Of a DNA stretch of 64,000 nucleotides, positions 1-9,018 are shown one piece after another. Source of the stretch: an uncultured Muribaculum sp. (GTDB lineage: Bacteria > Bacteroidota > Bacteroidia > Bacteroidales > Muribaculaceae). Below the pieces are notes generated by a model. The model searched no databases. It was not told the DNA's origin and saw nothing but the letters and a program-made list of their open reading frames with translations. Each line of letters opens with the position of its first letter. Positions within the stretch are counted from its first letter, which is position 1. Position numbers and translations under genes: made by a program. The stretch spans positions 86,130-150,129 of the forward strand of contig CAJTSK010000003.1 of NCBI GenBank assembly GCA_910578835.1, written 5' to 3'.

Positions 1-524
1 ATGCCATGAAGCAGCATGTAGTCAATGTAATCGGCCTGCAGCTCTTTACGCGAATTTTCATACATGGCTATAGACCGCTCCCCCGACCATGTATCGGGGG
101 AGAAGTTGGAGAGCTTGGTAGCTATATAATAACTGTCACGCGGATGTCGGCTCAACGCTATTCCCATTGCATGTTCGCTGAATCCCTTGCAATAAGCCGG
201 TGACGTGTCAAAATAATTAACGCCATGTTCAAGAGCATAGTCGACCTGACGGTTAACCGCCTCCTGATCGATATTGTTGCCATCGTGGCTGTCACTATTT
301 AGCGTCGGGAGGCGCATGCACCCGAAACCGAGTATCGACACCTTGTCACCAGTATTTGGATTGACCCTGTAAGTCATCTCCCCTGCAGCTTTAGAGCCTG
401 ATGCAATTGAGACGGGGGCACTATCCGACCTGGATTTGCCGGTGCAAGCTGCCACTCCGGCGGTAAGCACACCGGCGCCCAATATATTAAGGAAGTTTCT
501 TCTGTTTATATTATTGTCTTTCAT
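1..524 (-). CDS. aldo/keto reductase, Tat-exported (3' part beyond window)
   Basis: The first 174 codons of an aldo/keto reductase are visible; the gene runs off the left edge. Residues 8-12 read RRNFL, a twin-arginine signal. It is followed by a hydrophobic stretch and Cys27 in a lipobox-like setting (VAAC), so export by Tat and possibly lipidation are likely. The mature part shows the family landmarks GFGCMRLPT, YFDTSPAY (catalytic Asp and Tyr) and ATKLS (catalytic Lys region). It lies 26 bases downstream of the ferredoxin-like gene on the same strand, so the two probably form one unit in which the polyferredoxin could supply electrons; that pairing is an inference. The substrate cannot be told. 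Confidence 0.85.
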   Translation of the reverse strand, partial: MKDNNINRRNFLNILGAGVLTAGVAACTGKSRSDSAPVSIASGSKAAGEMTYRVNPNTGDKVSILGFGCMRLPTLNSDSHDGNNIDQEAVNRQVDYALEHGVNYFDTSPAYCKGFSEHAMGIALSRHPRDSYYIATKLSNFSPDTWSGERSIAMYENSRKELQADYIDYMLLHG

Positions 525-550
525 ATCAGTCACATATATCGTTGATTCTT

Positions 551-2020
551 TTATACGCTACGATGTACCTCATGACCCTCTACATATATCGCGCTGAAAG
601 GTCGCACGGGACAAAGATTCTCACAGGCACCACACCCTATGCAACGCTCCGTATTGACCGACGGGATTAGTGGCGAATCAGGGTTATCGGCATCTGACGG
701 TATCATGGCGATTGCCCCTACCGGACAATGGCGGGCACAGTTGCCACACGACACACCTTCTGTTGCCGGCAGACAGTTTTCACGAATCCACACAGCATGA
801 CCTACCTGAGTGGCACTCTTTTCCGCCGTGTCAATGGGTAGGATTGCACCTGCAGGACACACCGATGAACATTCCGTGCATTCAGGACGGCAATATCCAC
901 GTTCATAGCTTACCTCAGGCTGCATGAATGTAGCCATATCGGTCGACGGATGCAACACATTGTTAGGACAATTGCTGATACAAAGCTGGCAGGCGGTACA
1001 GTGAGAAGTGAAATTCTTATGGCTGCGGCTGCCGGGTGGCGTGATGCGGGTATTACGCTCAGGCTTTTTCTTGTCTATGATAGCAGCAAGTCCGCCGTCG
1101 ACAGTCTTCTCCTGGGCGTGAGCCACGGCACTTCCGGCAAGAAGCGCGGTTACAGTCAGGAATTTACGTCGCTCTCCGTCAACAGTTTCCGGCATGGTAT
1201 TGGGTTTATGCGCATAGCTTATGGCACCGGTGTGACAATTGCCTATACAATCCATACATGTCACGCAGCGGGTATAGTCAATCACTCCCTCTTTTGAATC
1301 AATACATGATGCCTTGCACTCTTTGGCACATAGTCCGCATTTCACACATTTTGAATGGTCGATGACAGGCTTAAACCAAGAATAGCGGGAAAGATAGCCC
1401 AATATCGTACCTACCGGACACACGGTGTTGCAATATATGCGTCCGTCAATCCATGCCAAGACCCCTACGACAAGCAGTGTGACGGCAGCAATCACAATCA
1501 TGGTGACGGTCACATAATAATCTACATGATAAAAGGTGTAACTGTCAGCATCTTGCGAAGCAGCAATCATATTGTTTGCATCAACATAGAGCGGCTTTAC
1601 AAGCGATGTCATTATTCTACCAAACTCGCTGTAAGGCTCAATAAACGAAGCAAAACTCAACAATCCGAGTATCACAAGCACGGCAAACAGGGCAAGAAAT
1701 CCTACCCGCAGCCATGTCAATGGCTTACGATAGGAAAAACGACGGCGCTGCTTGCGTCCTCCCCACCCTCTGACATGGGATATCACATCCTGCATCACTC
1801 CAAGCGGACACAACACCGAGCAGTAAATTCTGCCGAAGATGAGCGCGACAGCAACGAGCACTATAAGCACCGGGATATTCAACGCAAGTAATGCGGGCAT
1901 AAACTGCCATTTCGCAAGCCAACCCCATCCACCTACCGCTGTACCTGTAAAATCAAGAAAGAGCGACGATATTGCCAGAACACAAATTATCGCCAGCACT
2001 ATACGTATAGTTTTCAACAT
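551..2020 (-). CDS. membrane-bound 4Fe-4S polyferredoxin, NapH/NosR-like
   Basis: This 489-residue protein has about four membrane segments in its first 200 residues, with the two CxxxCP motifs of the NapH/NosR family (CSVLCP, CNTVCP) at the membrane border. The C-terminal half carries at least five 4Fe-4S ferredoxin motifs, including CVKCGLCAKEC, CVTCMDCIGNC, CTACQLCISNC, CGNCARHC and CIGCGACENLC. The family moves electrons across or along the inner membrane to a partner reductase. Here the next gene is a Tat-exported aldo/keto reductase, which is the obvious candidate partner. An internal stretch (VTALLAGSAVAHA) resembles a signal or anchor. Start ATG at 2020 is the first Met before the hydrophobic segment. 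Confidence 0.85.
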   Translation of the reverse strand: MLKTIRIVLAIICVLAISSLFLDFTGTAVGGWGWLAKWQFMPALLALNIPVLIVLVAVALIFGRIYCSVLCPLGVMQDVISHVRGWGGRKQRRRFSYRKPLTWLRVGFLALFAVLVILGLLSFASFIEPYSEFGRIMTSLVKPLYVDANNMIAASQDADSYTFYHVDYYVTVTMIVIAAVTLLVVGVLAWIDGRIYCNTVCPVGTILGYLSRYSWFKPVIDHSKCVKCGLCAKECKASCIDSKEGVIDYTRCVTCMDCIGNCHTGAISYAHKPNTMPETVDGERRKFLTVTALLAGSAVAHAQEKTVDGGLAAIIDKKKPERNTRITPPGSRSHKNFTSHCTACQLCISNCPNNVLHPSTDMATFMQPEVSYERGYCRPECTECSSVCPAGAILPIDTAEKSATQVGHAVWIRENCLPATEGVSCGNCARHCPVGAIAMIPSDADNPDSPLIPSVNTERCIGCGACENLCPVRPFSAIYVEGHEVHRSV

Positions 2021-2135
2021 AATATGATTGGTTTACATGTAAACATTGCAAAATAACAACAAAAACCACTATCTCACAATACACATATCGAAATATCTCT
2101 TACCATTTTTACCGTTTTTAACATCATTGACACCT

Positions 2136-2143
2136 TATCTTTG
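2136..2143 (+). promoter_or_regulatory. -7 box TATCTTTG of folP-cdaA
   Basis: It matches the Bacteroidetes -7 consensus TAnnTTTG exactly; the -33 element is weak. Its position rules out a TTG start at 2141 for folP, because that codon lies inside the promoter. Confidence 0.6.
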
Positions 2144-2224
2144 ACCGAAGGAAACTTAAATTTGGTTTTTCTATGGATTTTGAGTACTTTTGGCATATTA
2201 AAACATCTAAACTGTTATTTCGGA

Positions 2225-3073
2225 GTGTTAGAGTTCAAGCCATTCACTATCAATCTAAAAGGCTCGTTGCGTCAATACGACAGGCAGCTTGTGGCGGGTA
2301 TCATCAATGTGACTCCCGACTCGTTTTACGCCTCTTCGCGTGTCAATGATTTGGAATCCAGAAAGCTACGTGTCTCAACAATGATTGAAGACGGAGCCGA
2401 CTGGATTGACCTTGGAGCTTATTCTTCCCGACCGGGAGCCGGCGAAGTGTCACCCCGGGAAGAGATTGACCGCCTTGCCCTCGGCATGGAAGCCATACGC
2501 TCCGTGAGCAACGACATACCGGTAAGCATCGACACATTTCGCGCTCAAGTAGCCGAGACCGCAATAAAGGAGCTTGACGCCGACATAATCAACGATATTT
2601 CAGGAGGCAACCTTGACGACAGGATGTTTGAAACAGTCGCCGCACTTAATGTGCCGTACATACTCATGCACATGCGCGGCACACCGGCAACGATGTCGTC
2701 GCTCAACCAATACAATGATGTCACCGCCGATGTGCTTGCCGATCTGTCAGAAAAAATCGACCGCCTGTCACTACTCGGAGTAAGCGACATTATAGTAGAC
2801 CCGGGCTTCGGATTTGCCAAAGATGTGCCGCAAAACTACGCCCTGCTCCGCAACCTGAAGCTGTTTAACATATTTAACCGCCCGCTCCTTGTAGGGGTAT
2901 CGCGCAAGACCATGATTTATCGCCCGCTCGGAATAACGCCCGAAGCTTCACTCAACGGCACAACGGCAATCAACACGATTGCCCTATTGTCGGGAGCGGC
3001 GATACTGAGAGTACACGACGTGAAAGAAGCAGCGGAAGCTATTAAAATCGTAAACCTCACTTACAACTCATGA
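2225..3073 (+). CDS. folP: dihydropteroate synthase
   Basis: It joins 7,8-dihydropterin pyrophosphate with p-aminobenzoate in folate synthesis and is the sulfonamide target. The 282-residue protein shows the family signature INVTPDSF near the N-terminus, then DIINDISGG, MHMRGTP, DPGFGFAK and GVSRK, in the order expected for the TIM barrel. An upstream extension is open back to 2141, but it overlaps the -7 promoter box. GTG at 2225, giving VLEFKPFTINLKG, fits the usual family N-terminus best; TTG at 2162 or 2180 cannot be excluded. The stop overlaps the start of cdaA by 4 bases (ATGA), so the two genes are translationally coupled. Confidence 0.9.
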   Translation: MLEFKPFTINLKGSLRQYDRQLVAGIINVTPDSFYASSRVNDLESRKLRVSTMIEDGADWIDLGAYSSRPGAGEVSPREEIDRLALGMEAIRSVSNDIPVSIDTFRAQVAETAIKELDADIINDISGGNLDDRMFETVAALNVPYILMHMRGTPATMSSLNQYNDVTADVLADLSEKIDRLSLLGVSDIIVDPGFGFAKDVPQNYALLRNLKLFNIFNRPLLVGVSRKTMIYRPLGITPEASLNGTTAINTIALLSGAAILRVHDVKEAAEAIKIVNLTYNS

Positions 3074-3852
3074 CGCCATTCGGACTAAAAGACGCACTTG
3101 ACATAATCATCGTCGCCTTGATTCTTTTCTACCTGTACAGGATTATGAAAGAGTCAGGCACTATAAATATATTTTTCGGAGTACTTGCATTTATAATCGT
3201 CTGGGTAGTCGCATCGGAAATCCTTGAAATGCGCCTTATCGGTACGATTCTCGACAAGGTGATGTCAATCGGGCTCATAATCCTTGTCATCCTTTTCCAA
3301 GACCAGATAAAGCGTTTTCTTGTCGAGATAGGCAACCACAAGCGATGGCGCTTTCTCCGCGACATGTTCAGGCATCACCACGGCAGCAAAAGCCATGATG
3401 CTGACATGAGGAAATGGGTAATGCCGATAGTCTACGCATGTATGTCGATGTCAAAGTCTAAGACCGGCGCACTGATAGTAATCGAGCAAAACATACCGCT
3501 CGAACAATATGAGAAAAGCGGCGACATGATTGACGCTACAATCAATTCAAGGCTGATTGAAAATATATTTTTTAAAAACTCGCCGTTGCATGACGGAGCT
3601 ATGATCATAGCCCACGACCGCATAAAGGCAGCCGGCTGCATTCTGCCGGTGAGCCATAACACAAATATACCCCGCTCAATGGGATTGCGTCACCGCTCGG
3701 CACTCGGCATCAGCCAGGCTACCGATGCTGCGGCTGTAGTGGTCAGCGAGGAAACCGGAGGCATTTCATTTGCCCATAAAGGAAAGATTACCAGCCGACT
3801 GTCGTCGACCGACCTTGAGCACAAACTTTCACAGCTCTACCCCGACGAGTAA
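3070..3852 (+). CDS. cdaA: diadenylate cyclase CdaA
   Basis: It makes the second messenger c-di-AMP from two ATP. The 260-residue protein has three membrane helices (about residues 10-24, 32-50 and 64-76), a short linker, and a DAC domain from about 85 to 245 with both catalytic motifs, DGA at 175-177 and RHR at 207-209. This is the membrane-bound CdaA type, not the DNA-scanning DisA type. Start and folP stop overlap as ATGA. No CdaR or GlmM gene is adjacent, unlike in Firmicutes. Confidence 0.93.
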   Translation: MTPFGLKDALDIIIVALILFYLYRIMKESGTINIFFGVLAFIIVWVVASEILEMRLIGTILDKVMSIGLIILVILFQDQIKRFLVEIGNHKRWRFLRDMFRHHHGSKSHDADMRKWVMPIVYACMSMSKSKTGALIVIEQNIPLEQYEKSGDMIDATINSRLIENIFFKNSPLHDGAMIIAHDRIKAAGCILPVSHNTNIPRSMGLRHRSALGISQATDAAAVVVSEETGGISFAHKGKITSRLSSTDLEHKLSQLYPDE

Positions 3853-3862
3853 TCCCCCTAAA

Positions 3863-4102
3863 TCAGCAACATCCGCAAGAGCCGGAGCCGCCACGACCGC
3901 TACCCGACGAGGGGTGGTCACATCTTGACGAATCGTGATGACAGTTATCTTTCAAGGGACAACCGCCACATGCATCATCTCCGCTTCTTCGCTTTGATGA
4001 CCTTAAAAAACGGCGCACACAGAAAAATATCGCGCTCGCAACAATTATGCCCACCCATAGCCACTGGATGAAATAGTCACTAAAAGTCCAGGGATCCGTC
4101 AC
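3863..4102 (-). CDS. small Cys-rich single-pass membrane protein (FeoB-associated-like)
   Basis: This is a 79-residue protein with one membrane helix (about residues 13-29), a basic stop-transfer segment, and a Cys/Gly/Ser-rich tail with CGGCPLKDNC and a terminal SCGCC. The CxxC-LK-xxC pattern resembles the FeoB-associated Cys-rich membrane protein family, which may bind metal. No feoAB genes are nearby, so an iron role is only a guess. Its start overlaps the NUDIX stop by 4 bases, so it closes the mazG-topB operon. Confidence 0.65.
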   Translation of the reverse strand: MTDPWTFSDYFIQWLWVGIIVASAIFFCVRRFLRSSKRRSGDDACGGCPLKDNCHHDSSRCDHPSSGSGRGGSGSCGCC

Positions 4103-4611
4103 TTTAAATACTGCTTAATTAATGATTCAAATTCCTGTTCAAAATTAGGAGTAAACACATTGTTGTGCAAATTTTCAATGATTTCATTTACATGCCAGAA
4201 TCTGGCGGCGCTTATTTCTCCGGGGTCGGGAGTAAGGTCCATATCTTCACCGACATAGACATAATAAGGATTGATTAGCTCACATTCGCGCGTGGAACGG
4301 AACACATAAGGCTTAAGCTTCACCGGCTCAAAGCCAGCGATGCCAAGCTCTTCGCGGGCTTCACGGCGTAACGCATCGTCCACGCTCTCGCCGTAATCGA
4401 CATGACCGCCTACAGCAGTGTCCCACTTACCGGGCTGAATATCTTTTGTCATGGAGCGCTGCTGGAGGTAAAGCCATCCACCCTCTTTCATGACATGAAG
4501 ATGCACGACCGGATGCATTAACATCGAGCCACTGTGACACTCCTTGCGCGTGGCACTCCCCACTACATTTCCCTCGCTATCGACAAGCGGGAATATCTCT
4601 TCGCTGCTCAT
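4099..4611 (-). CDS. NUDIX hydrolase
   Basis: This 170-residue protein carries a complete NUDIX box at residues 69-91 (GHVDYGE, then REAREELGI), the metal-binding site for cleaving nucleoside diphosphates linked to another moiety. The N-terminus (LVDSEGNVVGSATRKECH) resembles the isopentenyl-diphosphate-isomerase-like subgroup often annotated YfcD. The substrate is not evident. It overlaps topB upstream and the Cys-rich protein downstream by 4 bases each. Together with MazG in the same operon it suggests a nucleotide-clean-up theme, which is an inference. Confidence 0.88.
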   Translation of the reverse strand: MSSEEIFPLVDSEGNVVGSATRKECHSGSMLMHPVVHLHVMKEGGWLYLQQRSMTKDIQPGKWDTAVGGHVDYGESVDDALRREAREELGIAGFEPVKLKPYVFRSTRECELINPYYVYVGEDMDLTPDPGEISAARFWHVNEIIENLHNNVFTPNFEQEFESLIKQYLK

Positions 4612-6644
4612 TGCTTATATTTCTTTTTAATATACGTAGCCACTCGTGCAGGCGTCAGCTCCGGTCCACACTCGTTGAAATCGATGCGAAAATTACATCC
4701 ATCCTTGAAGCAGCTACATCCGTAAGCAGTCTTTCCTTTCAGGATGTAACCGTTGCCACACACAGGACATTTCACTTCTTCCAGACTTTTGATGCGTGGT
4801 GCCGCCTGACGTTTTTTTGCCGGTTCCCCGGCTGCCTTCTTTTTCTTTTCAGGAACGGCGTCCTCCACATTAATGCGATGGCTTGAGTTATCGTTCAATA
4901 CATTAAGCACGATTTCGTTAATCAACGTCTTCAACTCAGCGATAAAATCAGCAGCTGAAAACTCCCCGCGCTCGATACGGCGCAGCTTGTTTTCCCACAA
5001 TCCGGTGAGCTTCGCGCTTTTCAGCAACTCCTCGTTAATCGTGGCAATAAGGTCAATACCTGCCTGCGACGCCTTTATGTTTTTACGCTCGCGGAATATG
5101 TAACGCCGTTTGAAAAGTGTCTCTATTATCGCCGCGCGTGTGGACGGGCGACCGATACCATTCTCCTTCATCGCCTCGCGAAGCTCCTCATCCTCGACAG
5201 TTTTTCCTGCCGACTCCATGGCGCGCAACAGCGTACCCTCAGTATAGGGTTTCGGAGGCTGTGTCTGCTTTTTCAGCAGCGACGGGACATGCTGACCGCT
5301 TTCCCCTACTACAAAGGGTGGCAATATCTTATCTTCGCTCTGGCTGTCGTCATCTTGCTGATTGCCATATACTGTGCGCCACCCGGGCTCTACGATAACC
5401 TTGCCGGTAGCCTTGAATCCGATTTTATCAACCTCGCCAAGCACAGTCGTCGACATAAACACACAGTCGGGATAAAACGCCGAAATAAACCGCAGGGCAA
5501 TGAGATGATACAACTTGCGCTCATCGCCTACCAGACGGTTGGGAGCCTGTCCCGTAGGTATGATTGCATGGTGGTCGGTCACCTTCGAGTTATCAAAGAC
5601 TTTCTTCGACTTAGGAATCTTGCCGCCCAACAGCTGCGCGGTAAGAGGCGCATAGGGCTTCATCTGTCCAAGTATGACCGGTATCTTCTTATATATATCT
5701 TCGCTCAGATAGGTCGTGTCGACACGCGGATAGGTCGTGACTTTCTTTTCGTAGAGCGACTGGATATAGCGCAGCGTGTCATCGGCCGTCCACCCCCACT
5801 TCTTGTTACACTCCACCTGCAACGACGTAAGGTCAAAGAGCCTTGGAGGCGACTCCTTGCCCTTCTTTTCCGAAACATCAGTGACAGTAAACAATTTTCC
5901 GTCAATAGCGCCAAGAGCCGCCTGAGCCTCAGGCTCGGTCTTGAAGCGACCCGACGTGACATTAAACGTCACGTCACGGTACTGCGTCTTCAGCTCCCAA
6001 TAATCCTCGGGCTTAAAGTTTTCTATCTCAAGCTGACGCTGCACGATAAGGGCGAGCGTAGGTGTCTGCACACGACCTATCGACAACACGTTACCGGGCG
6101 AAGAGTATTTTAACGAATAAAGCCGCGTGGCGTTCATCCCGAGTATCCAGTCACCTATCGCACGTGACAGCCCGGCATGGTAGAGACGGTCATATACCGA
6201 CTCCGGTTTCAAATCCTTGAAGCCGTCGCGTATAGACTCGTCGGTAAGCGAACTGATCCAAAGTCGCTTGACCGGACATTTTATCTCGGCTTTCTGCATC
6301 ACCCAGCGCTGTATCAGCTCTCCTTCCTGCCCGGCATCACCGCAGTTTATCACTTCATCGGCTTCAGCTATAAGCTTCTTTATCACATTAAACTGCTTCT
6401 CTATGCCACGGTCGGCAATCAGCTTTATTCCGAAACGCTGCGGAATCATGGGCAATGCCCCGAGCGACCACCGTTTCCACAAGTCGGTATAGTCGGCAGG
6501 CTCTTTCAGCGTGCAAAGATGACCGAAAGTCCATGTAACCCTGTACTCACCGCCCTCATAAAAGCCTTCAAGACGCCTGTCGGCACCAAGAATCGCCGCT
6601 ATATCTTTAGCGACGCTCGGTTTCTCTGTAATGCAAAGTTTCAA
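4608..6644 (-). CDS. topB: DNA topoisomerase III
   Basis: This type IA topoisomerase of 678 residues decatenates and relaxes DNA through a transient 5'-phosphotyrosine. The TOPRIM domain starts the protein (LCITEKPSVAKDI, Glu7) and includes DAGQEGE at 103-109. The catalytic tyrosine is Tyr305 in TTYPRVDTTYL. The tail has a basic Lys-rich stretch and a zinc-finger-like CPVCGNGY ... CSCFKDGC motif. This form, with DAGQEGE in place of DREGE, is seen in accessory-type TopB of Bacteroidetes, but the tightly packed operon here looks chromosomal. Confidence 0.93.
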   Translation of the reverse strand: MKLCITEKPSVAKDIAAILGADRRLEGFYEGGEYRVTWTFGHLCTLKEPADYTDLWKRWSLGALPMIPQRFGIKLIADRGIEKQFNVIKKLIAEADEVINCGDAGQEGELIQRWVMQKAEIKCPVKRLWISSLTDESIRDGFKDLKPESVYDRLYHAGLSRAIGDWILGMNATRLYSLKYSSPGNVLSIGRVQTPTLALIVQRQLEIENFKPEDYWELKTQYRDVTFNVTSGRFKTEPEAQAALGAIDGKLFTVTDVSEKKGKESPPRLFDLTSLQVECNKKWGWTADDTLRYIQSLYEKKVTTYPRVDTTYLSEDIYKKIPVILGQMKPYAPLTAQLLGGKIPKSKKVFDNSKVTDHHAIIPTGQAPNRLVGDERKLYHLIALRFISAFYPDCVFMSTTVLGEVDKIGFKATGKVIVEPGWRTVYGNQQDDDSQSEDKILPPFVVGESGQHVPSLLKKQTQPPKPYTEGTLLRAMESAGKTVEDEELREAMKENGIGRPSTRAAIIETLFKRRYIFRERKNIKASQAGIDLIATINEELLKSAKLTGLWENKLRRIERGEFSAADFIAELKTLINEIVLNVLNDNSSHRINVEDAVPEKKKKAAGEPAKKRQAAPRIKSLEEVKCPVCGNGYILKGKTAYGCSCFKDGCNFRIDFNECGPELTPARVATYIKKKYKQ

Positions 6645-6653
6645 GACCGACGA

Positions 6654-7079
6654 CTATTTGATTTTTTCGAGCGAACAGCGGTCAACTCCCTTTTCAGTAG
6701 AGATGACCATCACGGCATTGTGAAGCGAAGGAGTGCGGGGGAAGTCGATTTCAACAGGTATAAGCCCGTCATCCTCCCACTGAAACCAGCGGTCGAAATC
6801 CACACCGTCGATATCGTTAGCCTCATACTTCTTGCCCTTACACTCGATGGTGATTCCATGTAGTTTCTGTGACGTATGGGGAATGCCTACAAATTTACCA
6901 TATACGCGTGTCAGACTGGAGCGATAGCTTATGCTGTCGACCGTGAGTGTCAGATGCTTGGCGGCAGAAAGGCGGTAATTGCGCTCGGTGCGCGCCTGCG
7001 CCGCAAACACGGCGATTACAAGAAACGCTATCGACAGCACAAAAATCCACACACGCTTGTTACTGCTCTTACTTGCCAT
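6654..7079 (-). CDS. hypothetical membrane-anchored protein
   Basis: This 141-residue protein of unknown function has a short basic N-terminus, one hydrophobic helix (about residues 9-27: VWIFVLSIAFLVIAVFAA) and a soluble, mostly beta-like region with no motif I recognise. An upstream ATG at 7136 is possible, but the start at 7079 is preceded by a strong Shine-Dalgarno (AAAGGAGG) about 7 bases away, so it is preferred. It overlaps the 3' end of mazG by 11 bases and precedes topB by 9 bases. Confidence 0.7.
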   Translation of the reverse strand: MASKSSNKRVWIFVLSIAFLVIAVFAAQARTERNYRLSAAKHLTLTVDSISYRSSLTRVYGKFVGIPHTSQKLHGITIECKGKKYEANDIDGVDFDRWFQWEDDGLIPVEIDFPRTPSLHNAVMVISTEKGVDRCSLEKIK

Positions 7080-7875
7080 GATTATCCCTCCTTTCCACCT
7101 GTTTTGCCTCATTCCACAACTCATCCATTTCTGCAAGAGTCATCTCTTTCAGCGATTTACCCTGCTCTGTGGCTTTTGACTCTACATAGTTAAACCGCGA
7201 AATAAACTTGCGGTTGGTGCGTTCAAGGGCATTTTCCGGATTTATATGATACAGACGCGCCGCATTGATAAGACTGAAAAACATGTCGCCAAACTCCTCT
7301 TCCATCCTGTCATGGTCAAGAGTCTCGACCTCACGGTCAAATTCAGCTACCTCTTCCTTAACCTTATCCCATACCTGCTGACGCTCTTCCCAGTCGAAGC
7401 CAACGTTTGACGCTTTCTCTTGTATGCGGTCGGCCTTAATCATCGCCGGGAGCGACACGGGCACACCGCTCAACACGGTCTTGTTGCCATCTTTCTCCTT
7501 AAGCTTGATTTGCTCCCAGTTAAGCTCGACATCATGCGCATCCTTGACACTGACATCACCGAATACATGAGGGTGACGGAAAATCAGCTTTTTGTTCAGA
7601 CGGTCTGCCACATCGGCGATATCAAAGTCGCCTTTCTCCTCTCCTATCTTTGAGTAGAAAAGCACATGCAACAACACATCGCCCAATTCCTTGGCGATAT
7701 TTGGGCTGTCATTGTCGAGCAACGCCTCACACAATTCGTAGACCTCCTCTATAGTATTGGGCCGCAGCGACTCGTTGGTCTGCTTACGATCCCAGGGACA
7801 CTCCACACGCAAGATGTCGAGGGTATCGATTACCTTGCCGAGTGCTTCTATTTTTTCTTGTCGGGAATGTTTCAT
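7069..7875 (-). CDS. mazG: nucleoside triphosphate pyrophosphohydrolase MazG
   Basis: It hydrolyses (d)NTPs to NMP and pyrophosphate and is thought to clear aberrant nucleotides. The protein is 268 residues, the usual length for the two-domain form. Both MazG domains keep their acidic metal-binding motifs: EEVYELCEALL with ELGDVLLHV in the first, and EEVAEFDREV with EEFGDMFFSL in the second. It is the first gene of the leftward unit with the small membrane protein, topB and NUDIX. Start ATG at 7875. Confidence 0.93.
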   Translation of the reverse strand: MKHSRQEKIEALGKVIDTLDILRVECPWDRKQTNESLRPNTIEEVYELCEALLDNDSPNIAKELGDVLLHVLFYSKIGEEKGDFDIADVADRLNKKLIFRHPHVFGDVSVKDAHDVELNWEQIKLKEKDGNKTVLSGVPVSLPAMIKADRIQEKASNVGFDWEERQQVWDKVKEEVAEFDREVETLDHDRMEEEFGDMFFSLINAARLYHINPENALERTNRKFISRFNYVESKATEQGKSLKEMTLAEMDELWNEAKQVERRDNHGK

Positions 7876-7939
7876 AACATCGGTTTATCCATGCAAAGAT
7901 ACTCTAAATTCAGCTAAAACCGAACTTGAACGACGGATT

Positions 7940-7972
7940 TTTGTATTATTAGAGAATAATAGACTAACTTTG
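7940..7972 (+). promoter_or_regulatory. promoter of the HAD phosphatase gene
   Basis: It has TTTG at 7940-7943, a 21-base spacer and TAACTTTG at 7965-7972. Both elements match the Bacteroidetes sigma consensus, 39 bases before the start codon. Confidence 0.65.
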
Positions 7973-8010
7973 TCTTCGCAAACAAGAGCATTTAACGACA
8001 GCATCAATTT

Positions 8011-8799
8011 ATGAAAAAAGCGTTATTTTTTGATATAGACGGTACACTTGTAAGCTTCAACACCCATAAGATACCGGCGTCGGCAGTCGAGGCAATCAGA
8101 AAAGCCCATAACCGGGGCAACAAGGTATTTATCTCCACCGGACGCCCTTACATAATCATAAATAATCTCGGACAACTTCAGGAAGAAAACCTCATCGACG
8201 GGTATATCACCATGAACGGAGCCTACTGCTTTATCGGTGACGACATATTATATAAAAGCCCCATCCCGCAAAAAGATGTAAGACATCTTGCCGAGATATG
8301 CCGCGATAAAGGCTACGCATGTATATTTGTCACTGAAAATGAAATACAGGTAGTGCAGCCATCGGAGGAAGTAAGGAAGATATTCAATGAGTTTCTGCAT
8401 GTCGAAGAGATACCTCACGCTGACTTTAAGGACGTAGTCGACAAAGAGATATTCCAGATGACCGTATTCATCACCGAAGAGATAGAGAAAGATATGGCAA
8501 AAGAGATGACGGGAAGCGAGTTTAACCGCTGGTATCCTACATTTGTCGACATCACCGCAAAAGGCAACACCAAGGCTCACGGCATAAGCATAATCATGGA
8601 CAGAATAGGACTTCCCAACGACGCATCGATAGCCTTTGGCGATGGCGGCAATGATATCCCCATGCTCGAAAAAGCGGCGATAGGGGTGGCGATGGGCAAT
8701 GCTGCCGACGATGTTAAATCCCATGCCGACCTGGTAACCGACACGGTTGACAACGACGGCATAGCCAAAGCTCTCGAAATGCTGCATCTTACCGACTGA
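8011..8799 (+). CDS. HAD-superfamily phosphatase, Cof type
   Basis: This 262-residue haloacid dehalogenase-like hydrolase has the nucleophile motif DIDGTL at residues 8-13, STGRP (motif II) and the Cof-type C-terminal motif GDGGNDIPML. Family members dephosphorylate sugar phosphates, FMN or other small phosphoesters; the cap region does not reveal the substrate. It is transcribed alone from a clear promoter and lies divergent from mazG. Confidence 0.88.
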   Translation: MKKALFFDIDGTLVSFNTHKIPASAVEAIRKAHNRGNKVFISTGRPYIIINNLGQLQEENLIDGYITMNGAYCFIGDDILYKSPIPQKDVRHLAEICRDKGYACIFVTENEIQVVQPSEEVRKIFNEFLHVEEIPHADFKDVVDKEIFQMTVFITEEIEKDMAKEMTGSEFNRWYPTFVDITAKGNTKAHGISIIMDRIGLPNDASIAFGDGGNDIPMLEKAAIGVAMGNAADDVKSHADLVTDTVDNDGIAKALEMLHLTD

Positions 8800-8980
8800 C
8801 CATCATCCGGGGCGACCGTCTAATTAGAGTCGCGTACCGGGCGATTTAATGAGTGACAATTAACTCAATACAATAGCTCGTTTCTACATATTTCACAGGC
8901 TGGCAGCGTAAAAAAAGAGCATTTTTTGCGTGCAACGGGCTAAAATACCCGATTATTAATCTTATATCGGATTTTTTTCG

Positions 8981-8988
8981 TATCTTTG
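8981..8988 (+). promoter_or_regulatory. -7 box TATCTTTG upstream of the GT5-like gene
   Basis: It is an exact TAnnTTTG match with no clear -33. It lies over an alternative TTG start at 8986, so the coding sequence must begin downstream, at ATG 9019. Confidence 0.55.
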
Positions 8989-9018
8989 CAGATATTATAT
9001 CATTCAATTATCAATTTG

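Noticed and set aside
2141..2224. N-terminal extension of folP from TTG 2141
   Set aside because: That codon is part of the -7 promoter box, so it is not in the mRNA.
5289..6113. 274-codon ORF antisense to topB
   Set aside because: It is a shadow frame inside a complete topoisomerase gene.
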